Source: Vibrio nigripulchritudo ATCC 27043
Lineage (GTDB): Bacteria; Pseudomonadota; Gammaproteobacteria; Enterobacterales; Vibrionaceae
Length of the DNA: 33,870 bases
NCBI RefSeq assembly: GCF_000222685.1
Contig: NZ_AFWJ01000274.1
Coordinates: 1-33,870, forward strand
Direction of reading: 5' to 3'
Both the position numbers and the translations under genes were made by a program. Numbering within the stretch: the stretch's first letter is position 1; each line of letters begins with the position of its first letter. Shown one piece after another: positions 1 through 7,855 of this stretch. Below the pieces are notes generated by a model. That model ran no database searches. It was not told the origin of the DNA and worked only from the letters and a program-made list of their open reading frames with translations.

Positions 1-807
1 GCCGAGTCTGGTATTGGTTCTGTAGCGGATGTTTCTCAGGTTGAAGCGCGTATTGCTAAAGCACACGGCAACTTGCTCGCAGCACAGAACAATATCTTCG
101 ATGCACACACTCAGTTCACCCGCCTGGTAGGACAGACTCCGCAGGGTCTTATTTTCCCAAGAGCGGATGAAACGTCCATTCCACTGACCTTTGCAGAAGC
201 ATTGGATAATGCATACGGTGATCACCCTGTTATTCGCATTGCGGTAGCAGACGTTGAAGCCGCGCGTTTCCAGTATGACCAATCAAAAGGTGTGAACTAC
301 CCTACATTCTCTTTCGAGGCATCCGGCACATGGCGTGAAGATGCTGGGGGTGTACGTGGTCAGGCAGATGAAGCAACTGCAATGCTTCGTATGCGTTACA
401 ACCTGTATAACGGCGGTTCCGACAGTGCCAACTCTGAGCGCGCTGCCTACCAGTTAAATAAGTCAAAAGATCTCCGTGACAGAACTTTTCGCACCATTAA
501 AGAAAGCCTCCAGCTTTCCTGGAGTGCGCTGGATCTGACCTTGCAACAAAAAGAATTCTTGGCAGACCACGTTGACTCCGCTGCGGAAACGGTTATTGCT
601 TATGAAAAGCAATACCGAATTGGTAAACGTACTCTTCTTGATTTACTCAACACCGAGAACGAATTGTTTGAAGCCCGTAAAGCATACATTGATGCACACT
701 ATGCAGAGCAATTGGCTAAATATCGTGTCATGAATGCTTCCGGAAACCTGCTTGACTCTCTTCTGGTTGAAGTACCAGACGAGTGGAAAGAATCTGTAGA
801 ATATTAA
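1..807 (+). CDS. TolC-family outer-membrane channel protein, AggA/LapE-like (5' truncated)
   Basis: The reading frame is open from the first base, so the N terminus with its signal peptide lies outside the window; about 268 residues remain. The sequence reads as the outer-membrane efflux protein (OEP) repeat: long amphipathic helices rich in Ala, Gln and Glu, and a beta-strand segment around MLRMRYNLYNGGSDSAN that is typical of TolC-type barrels. TolC-like proteins form the outer-membrane duct of type I secretion or efflux systems. An OmpA-like gene follows after 11 bases. The same pair (aggA then an ompA-like gene) occurs in the operons of large RTX adhesins such as Shewanella bpfA, so an adhesin-export role is likely but inferred. 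The adhesin, ABC and membrane-fusion genes would lie to the left of the window. Confidence 0.85.
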   Translation, partial: AESGIGSVADVSQVEARIAKAHGNLLAAQNNIFDAHTQFTRLVGQTPQGLIFPRADETSIPLTFAEALDNAYGDHPVIRIAVADVEAARFQYDQSKGVNYPTFSFEASGTWREDAGGVRGQADEATAMLRMRYNLYNGGSDSANSERAAYQLNKSKDLRDRTFRTIKESLQLSWSALDLTLQQKEFLADHVDSAAETVIAYEKQYRIGKRTLLDLLNTENELFEARKAYIDAHYAEQLAKYRVMNASGNLLDSLLVEVPDEWKESVEY

Positions 808-818
808 GGTTGGAATGA

Positions 819-1436
819 ATGAAGTATCTAGCAATAGCGTGTTCAGCTCTGCTTACACTATCTTGGCACGCTTCCGCCAATCAGAGCGATGACGAATACG
901 ATTATATTGACGTACCAAAGTCTGACCAAATTGCTGATTTAAGTGATGATGACTACGATGGCGTAGTGAACGCCCGTGACCTGTGTACTGGTACACCTCG
1001 TGGCGCTAGCGTAGACAATGATGGGTGTGAAACCTACATTGAGTCGGAAGATAAAAAGCAGCTAAAAGTCTTGTTTGCCAACGACTCAGACGAAATCACA
1101 CCAGCCTTTATTACCCAGATTCGCACCATGGCTGAGTTTTTGGATGCTTACCCTGAAACTTCAATTGAGCTACAGGGATTTGCCAGTAAAACAGGTAACG
1201 CAGAACACAATTTGGATCTTTCTAAGCGCAGAGCGAAAGCCGTTCGTGAGGCTTTGATCAGCTATGGAGTGAGCCACACACGAATTAAAACCATCGGTTT
1301 TGGTGATTCGGTATTAGATGACTTGGGTGAAAGCCAGGTTAGCCATGCACTCAACCGCCGCGTAGTCGCGACTGTTGTGGGGTACAAAGGCTCAGTCATC
1401 AACGAGTGGAACATTTTTACTACTAAGAAAAAGTAA
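819..1436 (+). CDS. OmpA-family protein with a calcium-binding-type acidic repeat
   Basis: The product is 205 residues. A signal peptide is visible (MKYLAIACSALLTLSWHASA, cleavage probably before NQS). Next is an acidic segment, about residues 38-70, resembling a thrombospondin type 3 repeat (DDDYDGVVNARDLC and VDNDGC), which in related proteins binds calcium. From about residue 80 comes an OmpA C-terminal domain, with the peptidoglycan-binding region around LQGFASKTG, LSKRRAKAV and the NRRV motif. It probably anchors to peptidoglycan in the periplasm or at the outer membrane. It starts 11 bases after the TolC-like gene and is followed by a strong terminator, so it looks like the last gene of that operon. 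No lipobox cysteine is present. Confidence 0.9.
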   Translation: MKYLAIACSALLTLSWHASANQSDDEYDYIDVPKSDQIADLSDDDYDGVVNARDLCTGTPRGASVDNDGCETYIESEDKKQLKVLFANDSDEITPAFITQIRTMAEFLDAYPETSIELQGFASKTGNAEHNLDLSKRRAKAVREALISYGVSHTRIKTIGFGDSVLDDLGESQVSHALNRRVVATVVGYKGSVINEWNIFTTKKK

Positions 1437-1455
1437 ATTCAAACGCTCAGACCTC

Positions 1456-1487
1456 AAAGCCAGCCTCCATAGAGGCTGGCTTTTTTA
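1456..1487 (+). terminator. Rho-independent terminator after the ompA-like gene
   Basis: A perfect 12-bp stem (1456-1467 paired with 1472-1483), a four-base loop (CATA) and a T-rich tail. It ends the TolC/OmpA transcription unit. Confidence 0.92.
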
Positions 1488-1567
1488 TTTCTGTCTTATT
1501 TACCGTGTAAAATCCCCTCTGAAATGCTACCCTTTGCCGCAATTATCACTTGTATTGGAAAATCCCG

Positions 1568-1921
1568 ATGACAAAACTGACTTCAGATATCGAGTCTAAC
1601 CTTAATCTGTTCATTGAAGAGACAAAACAAACCAAGCTGGTTTGGGGTCTGAAAAATGAAGATGGATGGCTGGCTTGTGATTCAACAGAGTTTGAAAACA
1701 GCGAAGTAATGCCATTCTGGTCATCTAAAGAAGATGCTGAACTTCATAACGTTGAAGAGTGGGCAGATTTTGAGGTACTGGAAATTCCACTCGATATTTT
1801 TGCTGAAGACTGGCTGCTTACTTTAGCAGAAGATGGTGTTTTAGTTGGTACAAACTGGAATGCCACCTTAGAAGGTAAGGAAATGGAACCTTCAGATTTG
1901 GCAAAATTGTACGTTAAATGA
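1568..1921 (+). CDS. DUF2750 family protein
   Basis: A 117-residue acidic soluble protein. The ATG at 1568 is preferred over the in-frame one at 1550 because a purine-rich TTGGAAAA precedes it and homologues begin near MTKLTSDIE. The pattern KLVWGLKNEDGWLACDS, FWSSKEDAEL, a WADFEVLEIPL segment and a C-terminal DGVLVGTNWNATLEG fits DUF2750, a small family common in Vibrio and Shewanella with no known function. No signal peptide or membrane segment is seen. It is monocistronic, flanked by terminators on both sides. Confidence 0.75.
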   Translation: MTKLTSDIESNLNLFIEETKQTKLVWGLKNEDGWLACDSTEFENSEVMPFWSSKEDAELHNVEEWADFEVLEIPLDIFAEDWLLTLAEDGVLVGTNWNATLEGKEMEPSDLAKLYVK

Positions 1922-1947
1922 CAATACAATTAAAATAAGTACTTCTG

Positions 1948-1978
1948 GCTCGGAAATTAATTTTCCGAGCTTTTTATT
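1948..1978 (+). terminator. Rho-independent terminator after the DUF2750 gene
   Basis: Stem GCTCGGAAA (1948-1956) pairs with TTTCCGAGC (1962-1970) and is followed by TTTTTATT. Confidence 0.9.
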
Positions 1979-1983
1979 TTTCT

Positions 1984-2013
1984 GAAACTAATCTAGTTTC
2001 ACAAAGTGAAACT
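1984..2013 (+). repeat. Overlapping inverted repeats, GAAACTA / TAGTTTCAC / GTGAAACT
   Basis: The middle arm TAGTTTCAC (1994-2002) can pair with GAAACTA on its left (1984-1990, 3-base loop) or with GTGAAACT on its right (2006-2013, 3-base loop). The two hairpins exclude each other. As DNA this is also a tandem palindromic site. It lies between the DUF2750 terminator and the TPR-GGDEF gene, about 165 bases upstream of that start. The rest of the 1979-2177 gap is AT-rich with no clear feature. Confidence 0.5.
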
Positions 2014-2177
2014 GTATTTATATATATTCAAACCTATAATTTTCGGCTCACCTCAACTATTTGCCCATTCTTTTGCACAATTATCATTTTCTGTTTCAAA
2101 AGGTGACATTTGCACTACCACCATTATTCGATGAACGTAAAATGGCGCAGTCAATTTATACTCACTCGGGAGCATAA

Positions 2178-4150
2178 GTGAGAAAACTCACGCTACTTTC
2201 AAGCATCATCGCATTAGTCCTTTCCACCTCTTCATTTGCTTTTGATCGTGAAGCCTGGAACGCACTGTATTCTAAAAAACTTCAGAGTGATGAACATGCT
2301 GCACTTATGATGCTTCAAGAGCGTTATATCATCCTGCCCGACAACGCTGAAAAGCTTTATATATCAACACAAATTCACCGTTTTTATACACTTAGAAAAC
2401 AGCCCTATTACAGTGAATTACCCGATACACCAACAAGTTATGATAAGTTTCAGCACACCTTAGTTGCCGCACTGAATGATGAAGTAAAGCACGACAATAA
2501 AGCGGCATATGCCAAGTATAAAAACCTCATTAACCAGACTAAAGTCACCCACGATTATCAAAGTCGCGCTCTAATTGAGTATCGCCTTTGTCTACTCCTT
2601 AGCCGCATGGGTGAGCATCATAGCGCCAAGTTTTATTGCTCTTCGATTTCTGCTCACCTTGAGCAATTAACGGACCCTTTTATTCCTTTGAGGGATGCCT
2701 ATCGTCTGTTAGCCAACAACTATGCCCATTTGGGCGACTACAAAGTCGCGTTGGAAACGTATTTCAAAATCATTTCTAACTCCAAGGACTACCACGATAA
2801 TTCAGGCAACTACAACGACATCGGCAATCTGCTATCTGATATGGGCAGGTACGAAGAATCGGAAACCTATTTACTCAAATCTCTGGAATTGCGCAGTGAA
2901 CCAAACACCCTGCCACTTGCCCGAGCCCAGATCTTACATAGTTTAGGCAGCTTATACCTTAAAGCTAAGCAGCTAGACAAAGCCGAGCAACACTATCAAG
3001 AGTCTCTGCAAATCCTCAAAAAGCTGGATCACCAGTACGGCATGGCACTCACCTATATTGGTCTTGGGCAATTGAATACCGAACTGGGGCATCACGACCT
3101 CAGCAACGCCTACTTGCACCAAGCGATGGATATGGCTGAAGACCAAAACAATCTAGAGATGAAAATCAGCATTGCATTAAGCTTGGCGAATGAATATCTG
3201 ACTCGTGAAGTGTATAACGTAGCCATTGAGTACGCTGAAACGGCAACTGAATTAGCCAAAATAGACGAACTGCCTAAATACGAAGCCGACTCACTACAAC
3301 TGCTGTCGGAAATTCAGGAGACAACAGGTAACTACTCGCAAGCGTTAGAGAGTTACAAACGTTTTCATGAGTTGGAAATACAAAAGCGCGACCGAGAAAA
3401 CCAAAATGCGTTTGAAGCGCTGGATTTAAGTAAAAGCAAGCTTGAAGAAGAACTGGAAAACTCAAAACTGGTGTTGAAAAACACAGAGCAGCAGCATCAG
3501 TTGGAGTCTTTAACTCAACGCGACCTAATGAACCGAATGTTTATGGTGGTGTTGTTTTTGATCATTGGCGGGATACTGTATGCAAACAAACGAACTCGTC
3601 AAACGGCGGAAAAGGACTCGTTAACACACACCTACAATCGACTAACGATTCTAGAAAAAATCCGCCGGCAACCGCAAAGTTCCTCTCCAGATTTAAAGCA
3701 TGTACTAGTGCTATTCGATCTCGACCATTTCAAGGACATCAATGACAACTACGGTCACCCTACCGGAGACATCGCGCTAAAACATGTAGCAAAAACCATC
3801 TCGTCTCAGCTAGGTGAAAGAGACAGTATCGGTCGAATCGGTGGTGAAGAATTTATGGTGCTTCTTACCGATGTTCCCGAAGAACAAGTGTGGGTAAAAA
3901 GTAGAAAAAAATGCGGGATTTGATTGAGTCTAAAACCTTTATGTCGGAAGACCATCAGACTCTGAACTTAACCGCGAGCTTCTCTTACCTGTCTACATCA
4001 GAAAAGCTCAGCGACTTTGATGTGCTCTACTCAATTTTGGATCAGGCACTGTATCAGGCAAAACTCAATGGCAGAAACTGCATTGTTGATGCCTACACTG
4101 ACCCTATTGATGCGATACGCCATTCTGCTTCGACACCAACGACTGCATAA
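2178..4150 (+). pseudogene. TPR-transmembrane-GGDEF diguanylate cyclase, frameshifted at an A7 run
   Basis: Starts at GTG with a GGGAG ribosome site 5 bases upstream. Frame 1 (2178-3923) gives a signal peptide (residues about 1-22), several TPR repeats (about 170-400), a coiled coil, a transmembrane helix near residue 453 (MFMVVLFLIIGGILYANKR) and most of a GGDEF domain. Metal-site FDLDHFKDIND and the GGEEF signature at residues 555-559 are intact. Frame 1 then runs off into KKCGI and stops. The missing last third of the domain (DQALYQAKLNGRN) continues in the -1 frame from 3911 to 4150. Joining the frames at the A7 run gives a complete protein of about 657 residues that would make cyclic di-GMP in response to a periplasmic signal. 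The RxxD inhibitory site is absent (Gly where Arg is expected). It may be a true pseudogene, a sequencing error or a slippage site. The 3' end overlaps queC by 47 bases. Confidence 0.8.
3905..3911 (+). other. A7 homopolymer at the frameshift point (A_AAA_AAA heptamer)
   Basis: Frame-1 codons read AGA AAA AAA TGC, so the seven As sit exactly in the A AAA AAA phase of a canonical -1 slippery heptamer. A -1 shift here restores the GGDEF reading frame. I see no strong downstream hairpin and only a weak purine-rich upstream element, so a deletion from A8 to A7 is equally possible. Confidence 0.7.
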
Positions 4151-4805
4151 CACTGTCTTTGTTGTCGAGGTATTCATTTAAACCTGCTGCGCGCAAGTCG
4201 CAAGATGGACAATCTCCACAACCATCACCAATCACGCCGTTGTAGCAGGTTAAAGTATGTTGGCGAACCAGATCCAATGCGTCGTACCGATCTGCCAGTG
4301 CCCAGGTTTCCGCTTTGTTCAACCACATCAGAGGGGTTTTGATCTCAAGCGCTTTATCCATTCCAGACACTAAGGCTTTGTTCATCGCTTTCACAAACTC
4401 ATCGCGGCAATCCGGGTAGCCTGAAAAATCGGTTTCGCACACTCCAGTGATCACTGTTTCAGCACCGATTTGATAAGCGTAAATACCGGCAAGAGTCAGG
4501 AATAAAATGTTACGCCCAGGAACAAAAGAGTTTGGCAAGCCATTCTCTTGTAATTCATGGGAAACAGGAATGTCGTCTCGCGTTAGTGAGCTGATAGCCA
4601 GTTCATTCAAAAGCCCGACATCCATGACTTTGTGCGCGGCAATTTTCAGATCTTTAGCAAGTTGCTCCGCCACTTCGATTTCAAGCTTATGACGCTGACC
4701 ATAATCAAACGTAATTGCATGAACTTCATCAAAATTTTTGATCGCCTGAACCAGACACGTTGTCGAATCTTGTCCACCGCTGAATACTACGACTGCTTTT
4801 TTCAT
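4104..4805 (-). CDS. queC: 7-cyano-7-deazaguanine synthase QueC
   Basis: The product is 233 residues, the usual QueC length. QueC converts 7-carboxy-7-deazaguanine to preQ0 with ATP and ammonia in the queuosine tRNA-modification pathway. An N-terminal ATP-pyrophosphatase loop SGGQDSTTC (residues about 9-17) is followed, near the C terminus, by the zinc-binding cysteines of [16 protein letters not shown]. The ATG at 4805 has GAGGA upstream. It lies 14 bases downstream of queE and is surely co-transcribed with it. Its 3' end overlaps the convergent TPR-GGDEF gene by 47 bases, so the two genes share sequence and have no terminator between them. Confidence 0.97.
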   Translation of the reverse strand: MKKAVVVFSGGQDSTTCLVQAIKNFDEVHAITFDYGQRHKLEIEVAEQLAKDLKIAAHKVMDVGLLNELAISSLTRDDIPVSHELQENGLPNSFVPGRNILFLTLAGIYAYQIGAETVITGVCETDFSGYPDCRDEFVKAMNKALVSGMDKALEIKTPLMWLNKAETWALADRYDALDLVRQHTLTCYNGVIGDGCGDCPSCDLRAAGLNEYLDNKDSVMQSLVSKQNGVSHQ

Positions 4806-4819
4806 GATAAATCCTCGGT

Positions 4820-5500
4820 TTAAGCGATATTCAAATATTTATGAGTCTGAACAGACAGGCGCCAGTTACGAGCGATGCAGGTATCGATACAAAGCTTAGT
4901 TGCTCTTGGCTTCTGGCTGATTGGCTGCAACGCAATGGTGGTTTCATCCGACACATCGGCGCTGGCAATCAATTCATCTAGCTGATCGATGTCTTTCTGA
5001 GTACCAACCGGATGTTTGATCTCATTCGCTCTTTCAAGAGCAGAGACCAGCACTGGCAGCTTGCCTTTCATGGCAATTTTAGGGGAAACCGTCACCCAAG
5101 TGGAATCAGTGGCTTTAACTTCGAAGGTTCCGCTGGTTTCGATTTGGCATTGGCAGCCAATATCCTCAAATGCCTTTGTAAGTGCAACAAGGTCATAAAC
5201 GCAGGGTTCGCCACCAGTGATGACGATGTTTTTGGCGGTATAGCCGTGTTTTTGATACTGCTCAACGATGTCGCCAGCAGAGACAAAACACCAGGTAGGA
5301 GAGTCTGCCGTTTTAATCATGATGTCGCCAATGGGGACCTGATCTTGTTCTTCTGCTTCCCAGGTTTGCTTGGTGTCACACCACGCACAACCGACTGGGC
5401 ATTCTTGCAAACGGACAAATACAGATGGCACACCGGTGAAGGTGCCCTCCCCCTGAATGGTTTCAAACATTTCGTTGATTTTATACTGGCTATTCAACAC
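4820..5500 (-). CDS. queE: 7-carboxy-7-deazaguanine synthase QueE (radical SAM)
   Basis: The product is 226 residues. QueE converts 6-carboxy-tetrahydropterin to 7-carboxy-7-deazaguanine, the step before QueC. The substrate motif [21 protein letters not shown] and the radical-SAM cysteines CPVGCAWC (CX3CX2C, residues about 34-41) are intact, as is the SAM-binding ITGGEP. The start is GTG at 5500 (then TTG) with AGAAG upstream; there is no ATG near the conserved N terminus. queD and queF are not in the window. Confidence 0.96.
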   Translation of the reverse strand: MLNSQYKINEMFETIQGEGTFTGVPSVFVRLQECPVGCAWCDTKQTWEAEEQDQVPIGDIMIKTADSPTWCFVSAGDIVEQYQKHGYTAKNIVITGGEPCVYDLVALTKAFEDIGCQCQIETSGTFEVKATDSTWVTVSPKIAMKGKLPVLVSALERANEIKHPVGTQKDIDQLDELIASADVSDETTIALQPISQKPRATKLCIDTCIARNWRLSVQTHKYLNIA

Positions 5501-5532
5501 GACAATACTTCTTTTTGATTGAGTTTTAATTA

Positions 5533-5578
5533 CTAGTCTTGCAATGCCGACTAGACAAGCTGGTTAGGCAAATTTGCC
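5533..5578 (-). other. Two hairpins in the queE leader
   Basis: The roughly 95-base leader predicted from the promoter contains a 12-base self-complementary GGCAAATTTGCC (5567-5578) and a stem CTAGTC/GACTAG (5549-5554 with 5533-5538) about 30 bases before the start. I could not fit any of the preQ1 riboswitch consensus folds, so a regulatory role is only a possibility. Confidence 0.35.
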
Positions 5579-5601
5579 CTTCTCATACAGCGAACTGCCG
5601 G

Positions 5602-5630
5602 ATTATACGCACTTCTAACGAACATGCCAG
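5602..5630 (-). promoter_or_regulatory. sigma70 promoter for queE-queC
   Basis: On the minus strand there is a perfect -10 TATAAT (plus-strand 5602-5607), a 17-base spacer and a -35 CTGGCA (5625-5630, four of six matches to consensus). Transcription would start near 5595. Confidence 0.7.
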
Positions 5631-5656
5631 CCTTTGTAAAAATACCGACCAACCGA

Positions 5657-5687
5657 CAAAAAAATAGAGCCCAAATGGGCTCTATTT
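5657..5687 (-). terminator. Rho-independent terminator after the NUDIX-PAP2 gene
   Basis: A 12-bp perfect stem (5676-5687 with 5662-5673) and a 2-base loop. On the minus strand it is followed by a run of Ts (5658-5664). It also has a few Ts on the plus side, but no plus-strand gene needs it. Confidence 0.9.
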
Positions 5688-5725
5688 ATAGGGTTTATAA
5701 CGATTTCTGTTTATTTCTAGCCTAA

Positions 5726-7183
5726 CTATTTCTTCTCTGTTTGATCTTTCCCTTCACGAAGTTGGGTAATCGCGAATATCAAAACCAATACTGGGTAGCG
5801 AGACGCCTCCAGTACCAAAGCGATGATTGAGCTGTAATTCAGAAATGTTTTCACAACACTGTAAAGTAAGTTGGCAAACATCAATATGAAAATGACGGTT
5901 ACGATGTGTTTAACGCTGCGATGTCTGGATTCAACTTTTGGTTTAAGGAACGTAAACACAGAAGCAATTGCGATGGATGTGGCAAACCAATACGCAAAGT
6001 CCGGTCTTGGCCACAATGTACCCAAAACAGCGATAATGACTACGGCAACCCACCAAACGGAAGCACTACTTAGGATCTCACCAGTATGTACTTCGTCTTT
6101 TTTATCCAGTCTGTTGAAATGCCAAACTGCCATTCCCCCTAACGCCATCCCTGCCAGAACGTCGGTGAAGTACTGAGCACCCAGATAAACGGTCGATAAA
6201 CCATGAAAAAGGACAAGCACCACAATCGTTGGCAAATAGCGCCTGACCATTTCAATTGGGTATTCACGGGTTGCATGCAGATAAAACAGCCCCAGTACAG
6301 TGACCATCAGTGCGCTCGTCATGCTCGGCATTCCAAAGCCAAAGGTGTCACCCAACATAAGCTCCGGCATAAAGGCATGAGGTCTCGCAAAACCAACACC
6401 GACTTGAGCAACCAGCGCTAACACCGCCACACTCACCACGGCGAACAAAAGCTCAGCGCCAAAGTAACGACCAAATACCATAAATGCTGCCGGAATCAGT
6501 ACGATCAGCATCCAGGGGCTGGCAAGAATATCTCCAACGTAGAAGAAGGAATGAATGTACGGCAACAACGCAGGCGAAGCACTCAATACCCCCTCTTGCA
6601 GGGCTTTAATATAACGAATTTCTTTCTGATGAAACGGAATCGCAGCTTCTACAATGTCATCGATGTACGCCACTTTTTGTCTTGCGGCTTTTTCGGAATA
6701 GTATTGAAGTGCATCGATTTGAGACGGGTAACGGTAATTCGCCTTATTGACCTCTGCGATGTGTGCCAATACAACCTGTTTGGTTTCTATTCCGTAGTGA
6801 GGAGCAAACCATGCCGGAACAATATTGTGCCCACCTTCGTCTTTGTGGTTGAAAGCCACCACAGGGGAATCAGACACACAGTCATATAGCGCCGCGTTCC
6901 CTAAAACACCCAGTTTACCTATCGCTGTCACAACCAGCCCGGATTCTTCCCAGGCTTCTCGTTCAGCGGCTTTGGCTGGTTCTTCCCCTTCTTCAACATG
7001 ACCTCCGGGAATGGAAAGCTGACCTGTGATAGCCTCGCGAACCATAACAATTTTTCCGTCATGGCTGGCAATTAAGCAAAGTGCCCCTTTGTACTTAGGT
7101 GGTGTTTCAGAGGAAGCATGGGTAAAGCTGGCGAAAAAAGATAAAACAAGCGCCAAATAAGAAAAGAGATGACGAGGTGTCAC
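5726..7183 (-). CDS. Secreted NUDIX domain fused to a membrane PAP2-like domain (PAP2 catalytic residues lost)
   Basis: The product is 485 residues from GTG at 7183, chosen because AGGGA lies 9 bases upstream; a TTG at 7192 would sit directly on that site. A signal peptide (about 1-24, ending THASS) precedes a NUDIX domain with a near-perfect box at residues 61-83 (G61, E67, R75-E76, E79-E80, G82). This would place a nucleotide-diphosphate hydrolase outside the cytoplasm. From about residue 205 come several membrane helices and a PAP2 fold, but its signature is eroded: Lys to Gln at 260, PSGH to PSMT at 286-289, Arg to Thr at 331 and His to Gln at 337. RP (267-268) and Asp341 remain. The family is annotated as a bifunctional NUDIX hydrolase/PAP2 phosphatase; phosphatase activity is doubtful here. 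The GNAT gene is 44 bases upstream and probably co-transcribed. Confidence 0.88.
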   Translation of the reverse strand: MTPRHLFSYLALVLSFFASFTHASSETPPKYKGALCLIASHDGKIVMVREAITGQLSIPGGHVEEGEEPAKAAEREAWEESGLVVTAIGKLGVLGNAALYDCVSDSPVVAFNHKDEGGHNIVPAWFAPHYGIETKQVVLAHIAEVNKANYRYPSQIDALQYYSEKAARQKVAYIDDIVEAAIPFHQKEIRYIKALQEGVLSASPALLPYIHSFFYVGDILASPWMLIVLIPAAFMVFGRYFGAELLFAVVSVAVLALVAQVGVGFARPHAFMPELMLGDTFGFGMPSMTSALMVTVLGLFYLHATREYPIEMVRRYLPTIVVLVLFHGLSTVYLGAQYFTDVLAGMALGGMAVWHFNRLDKKDEVHTGEILSSASVWWVAVVIIAVLGTLWPRPDFAYWFATSIAIASVFTFLKPKVESRHRSVKHIVTVIFILMFANLLYSVVKTFLNYSSIIALVLEASRYPVLVLIFAITQLREGKDQTEKK

Positions 7184-7227
7184 GATGAGCAATCCCTGTG
7201 ATTAGTTTGAAAGATAGGTTAATTTTT

Positions 7228-7707
7228 TTAAGTCAGTGGCTTACGCATCCAATGAATATGATGATTCAAGCCCAGTTTGTTATAAAAGTTTAAAGCAGCT
7301 TCATTAAAGTGCCAGACCTCAACAAACATTTGCTTCACTCCACACTCTTTAAATGCCGTTTCGAGACGTTCGAATAGCATCTGAGCCACTCCGGTTTTTC
7401 TGTGTTCGGGAGTAACAAAGATTTCGTCAATACTGCCCATGGTTACAGGCTTCATGATTGACGACTGTAACTCACAAAAGTGACCAGAAACAAAGCCCAC
7501 AAGCGATTGTTCGTCGTCCTCCGCCACATAAACAAAGCACTCAGGATCATCGATATACCGGGAAATACTTTTCTCTTGTTCAACCTCTTCCGGTGATTTG
7601 AATAAATCGGGGGTCTCACGATGATGGTAGTCGTGTAATTGGTACATGAATTTGTTGAGTGCTTCCAAGTCTTCAACTTGGGCAGCGCGAATGCGATAAG
7701 TGCTCAT
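7228..7707 (-). CDS. GNAT family N-acetyltransferase
   Basis: The product is 159 residues from ATG at 7707 (MSTYRIRAAQVEDLE), where the GNAT fold begins. The 43 extra upstream in-frame residues have no family similarity and run into the prp terminator. The acetyl-CoA binding loop is visible as IFVTPEHRKTGVAQMLFERLE, a variant of the Q/RxxGxG/A pattern, followed by VEVWHFNEAALNFYNKLGL, the usual C-terminal strand and helix. The substrate is unknown. It acts in the cytoplasm. It may share a transcript with the downstream NUDIX-PAP2 gene. Confidence 0.88.
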   Translation of the reverse strand: MSTYRIRAAQVEDLEALNKFMYQLHDYHHRETPDLFKSPEEVEQEKSISRYIDDPECFVYVAEDDEQSLVGFVSGHFCELQSSIMKPVTMGSIDEIFVTPEHRKTGVAQMLFERLETAFKECGVKQMFVEVWHFNEAALNFYNKLGLNHHIHWMRKPLT

Positions 7708-7823
7708 AAGTTTATGGAAATAAAGCGTATGTTTAGGGTCTGTTGACTTTGTAAGTATATACATAAGACACAACAAGGTGCAGTGCCAAAATGGAATTTC
7801 TTGTTTCACAGACACTAACAAAT

Positions 7824-7845
7824 GAAAACGCGCCAATTGGCGCGT
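7824..7845 (-). terminator. Rho-independent terminator of the prp operon
   Basis: The palindrome ACGCGCCAATTGGCGCGT (7828-7845) is followed on the minus strand by TTTTC (7823-7827). It lies 10 bases beyond the prpE stop codon. Confidence 0.85.
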
Positions 7846-7855
7846 CTGTGTTGGG

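Noticed and set aside
3911-4150. A separate 79-residue gene starting at ATG 3911
   Set aside because: No ribosome site, begins inside the A7 run, and its sequence is the missing end of the GGDEF domain.
5012-5518. 168-residue plus-strand reading frame opposite queE
   Set aside because: It lies entirely over queE, whose motifs are intact, and shows no family pattern of its own.
5501-5600. preQ1 riboswitch upstream of queE
   Set aside because: I could not align the leader with the short conserved aptamer of any preQ1 class.
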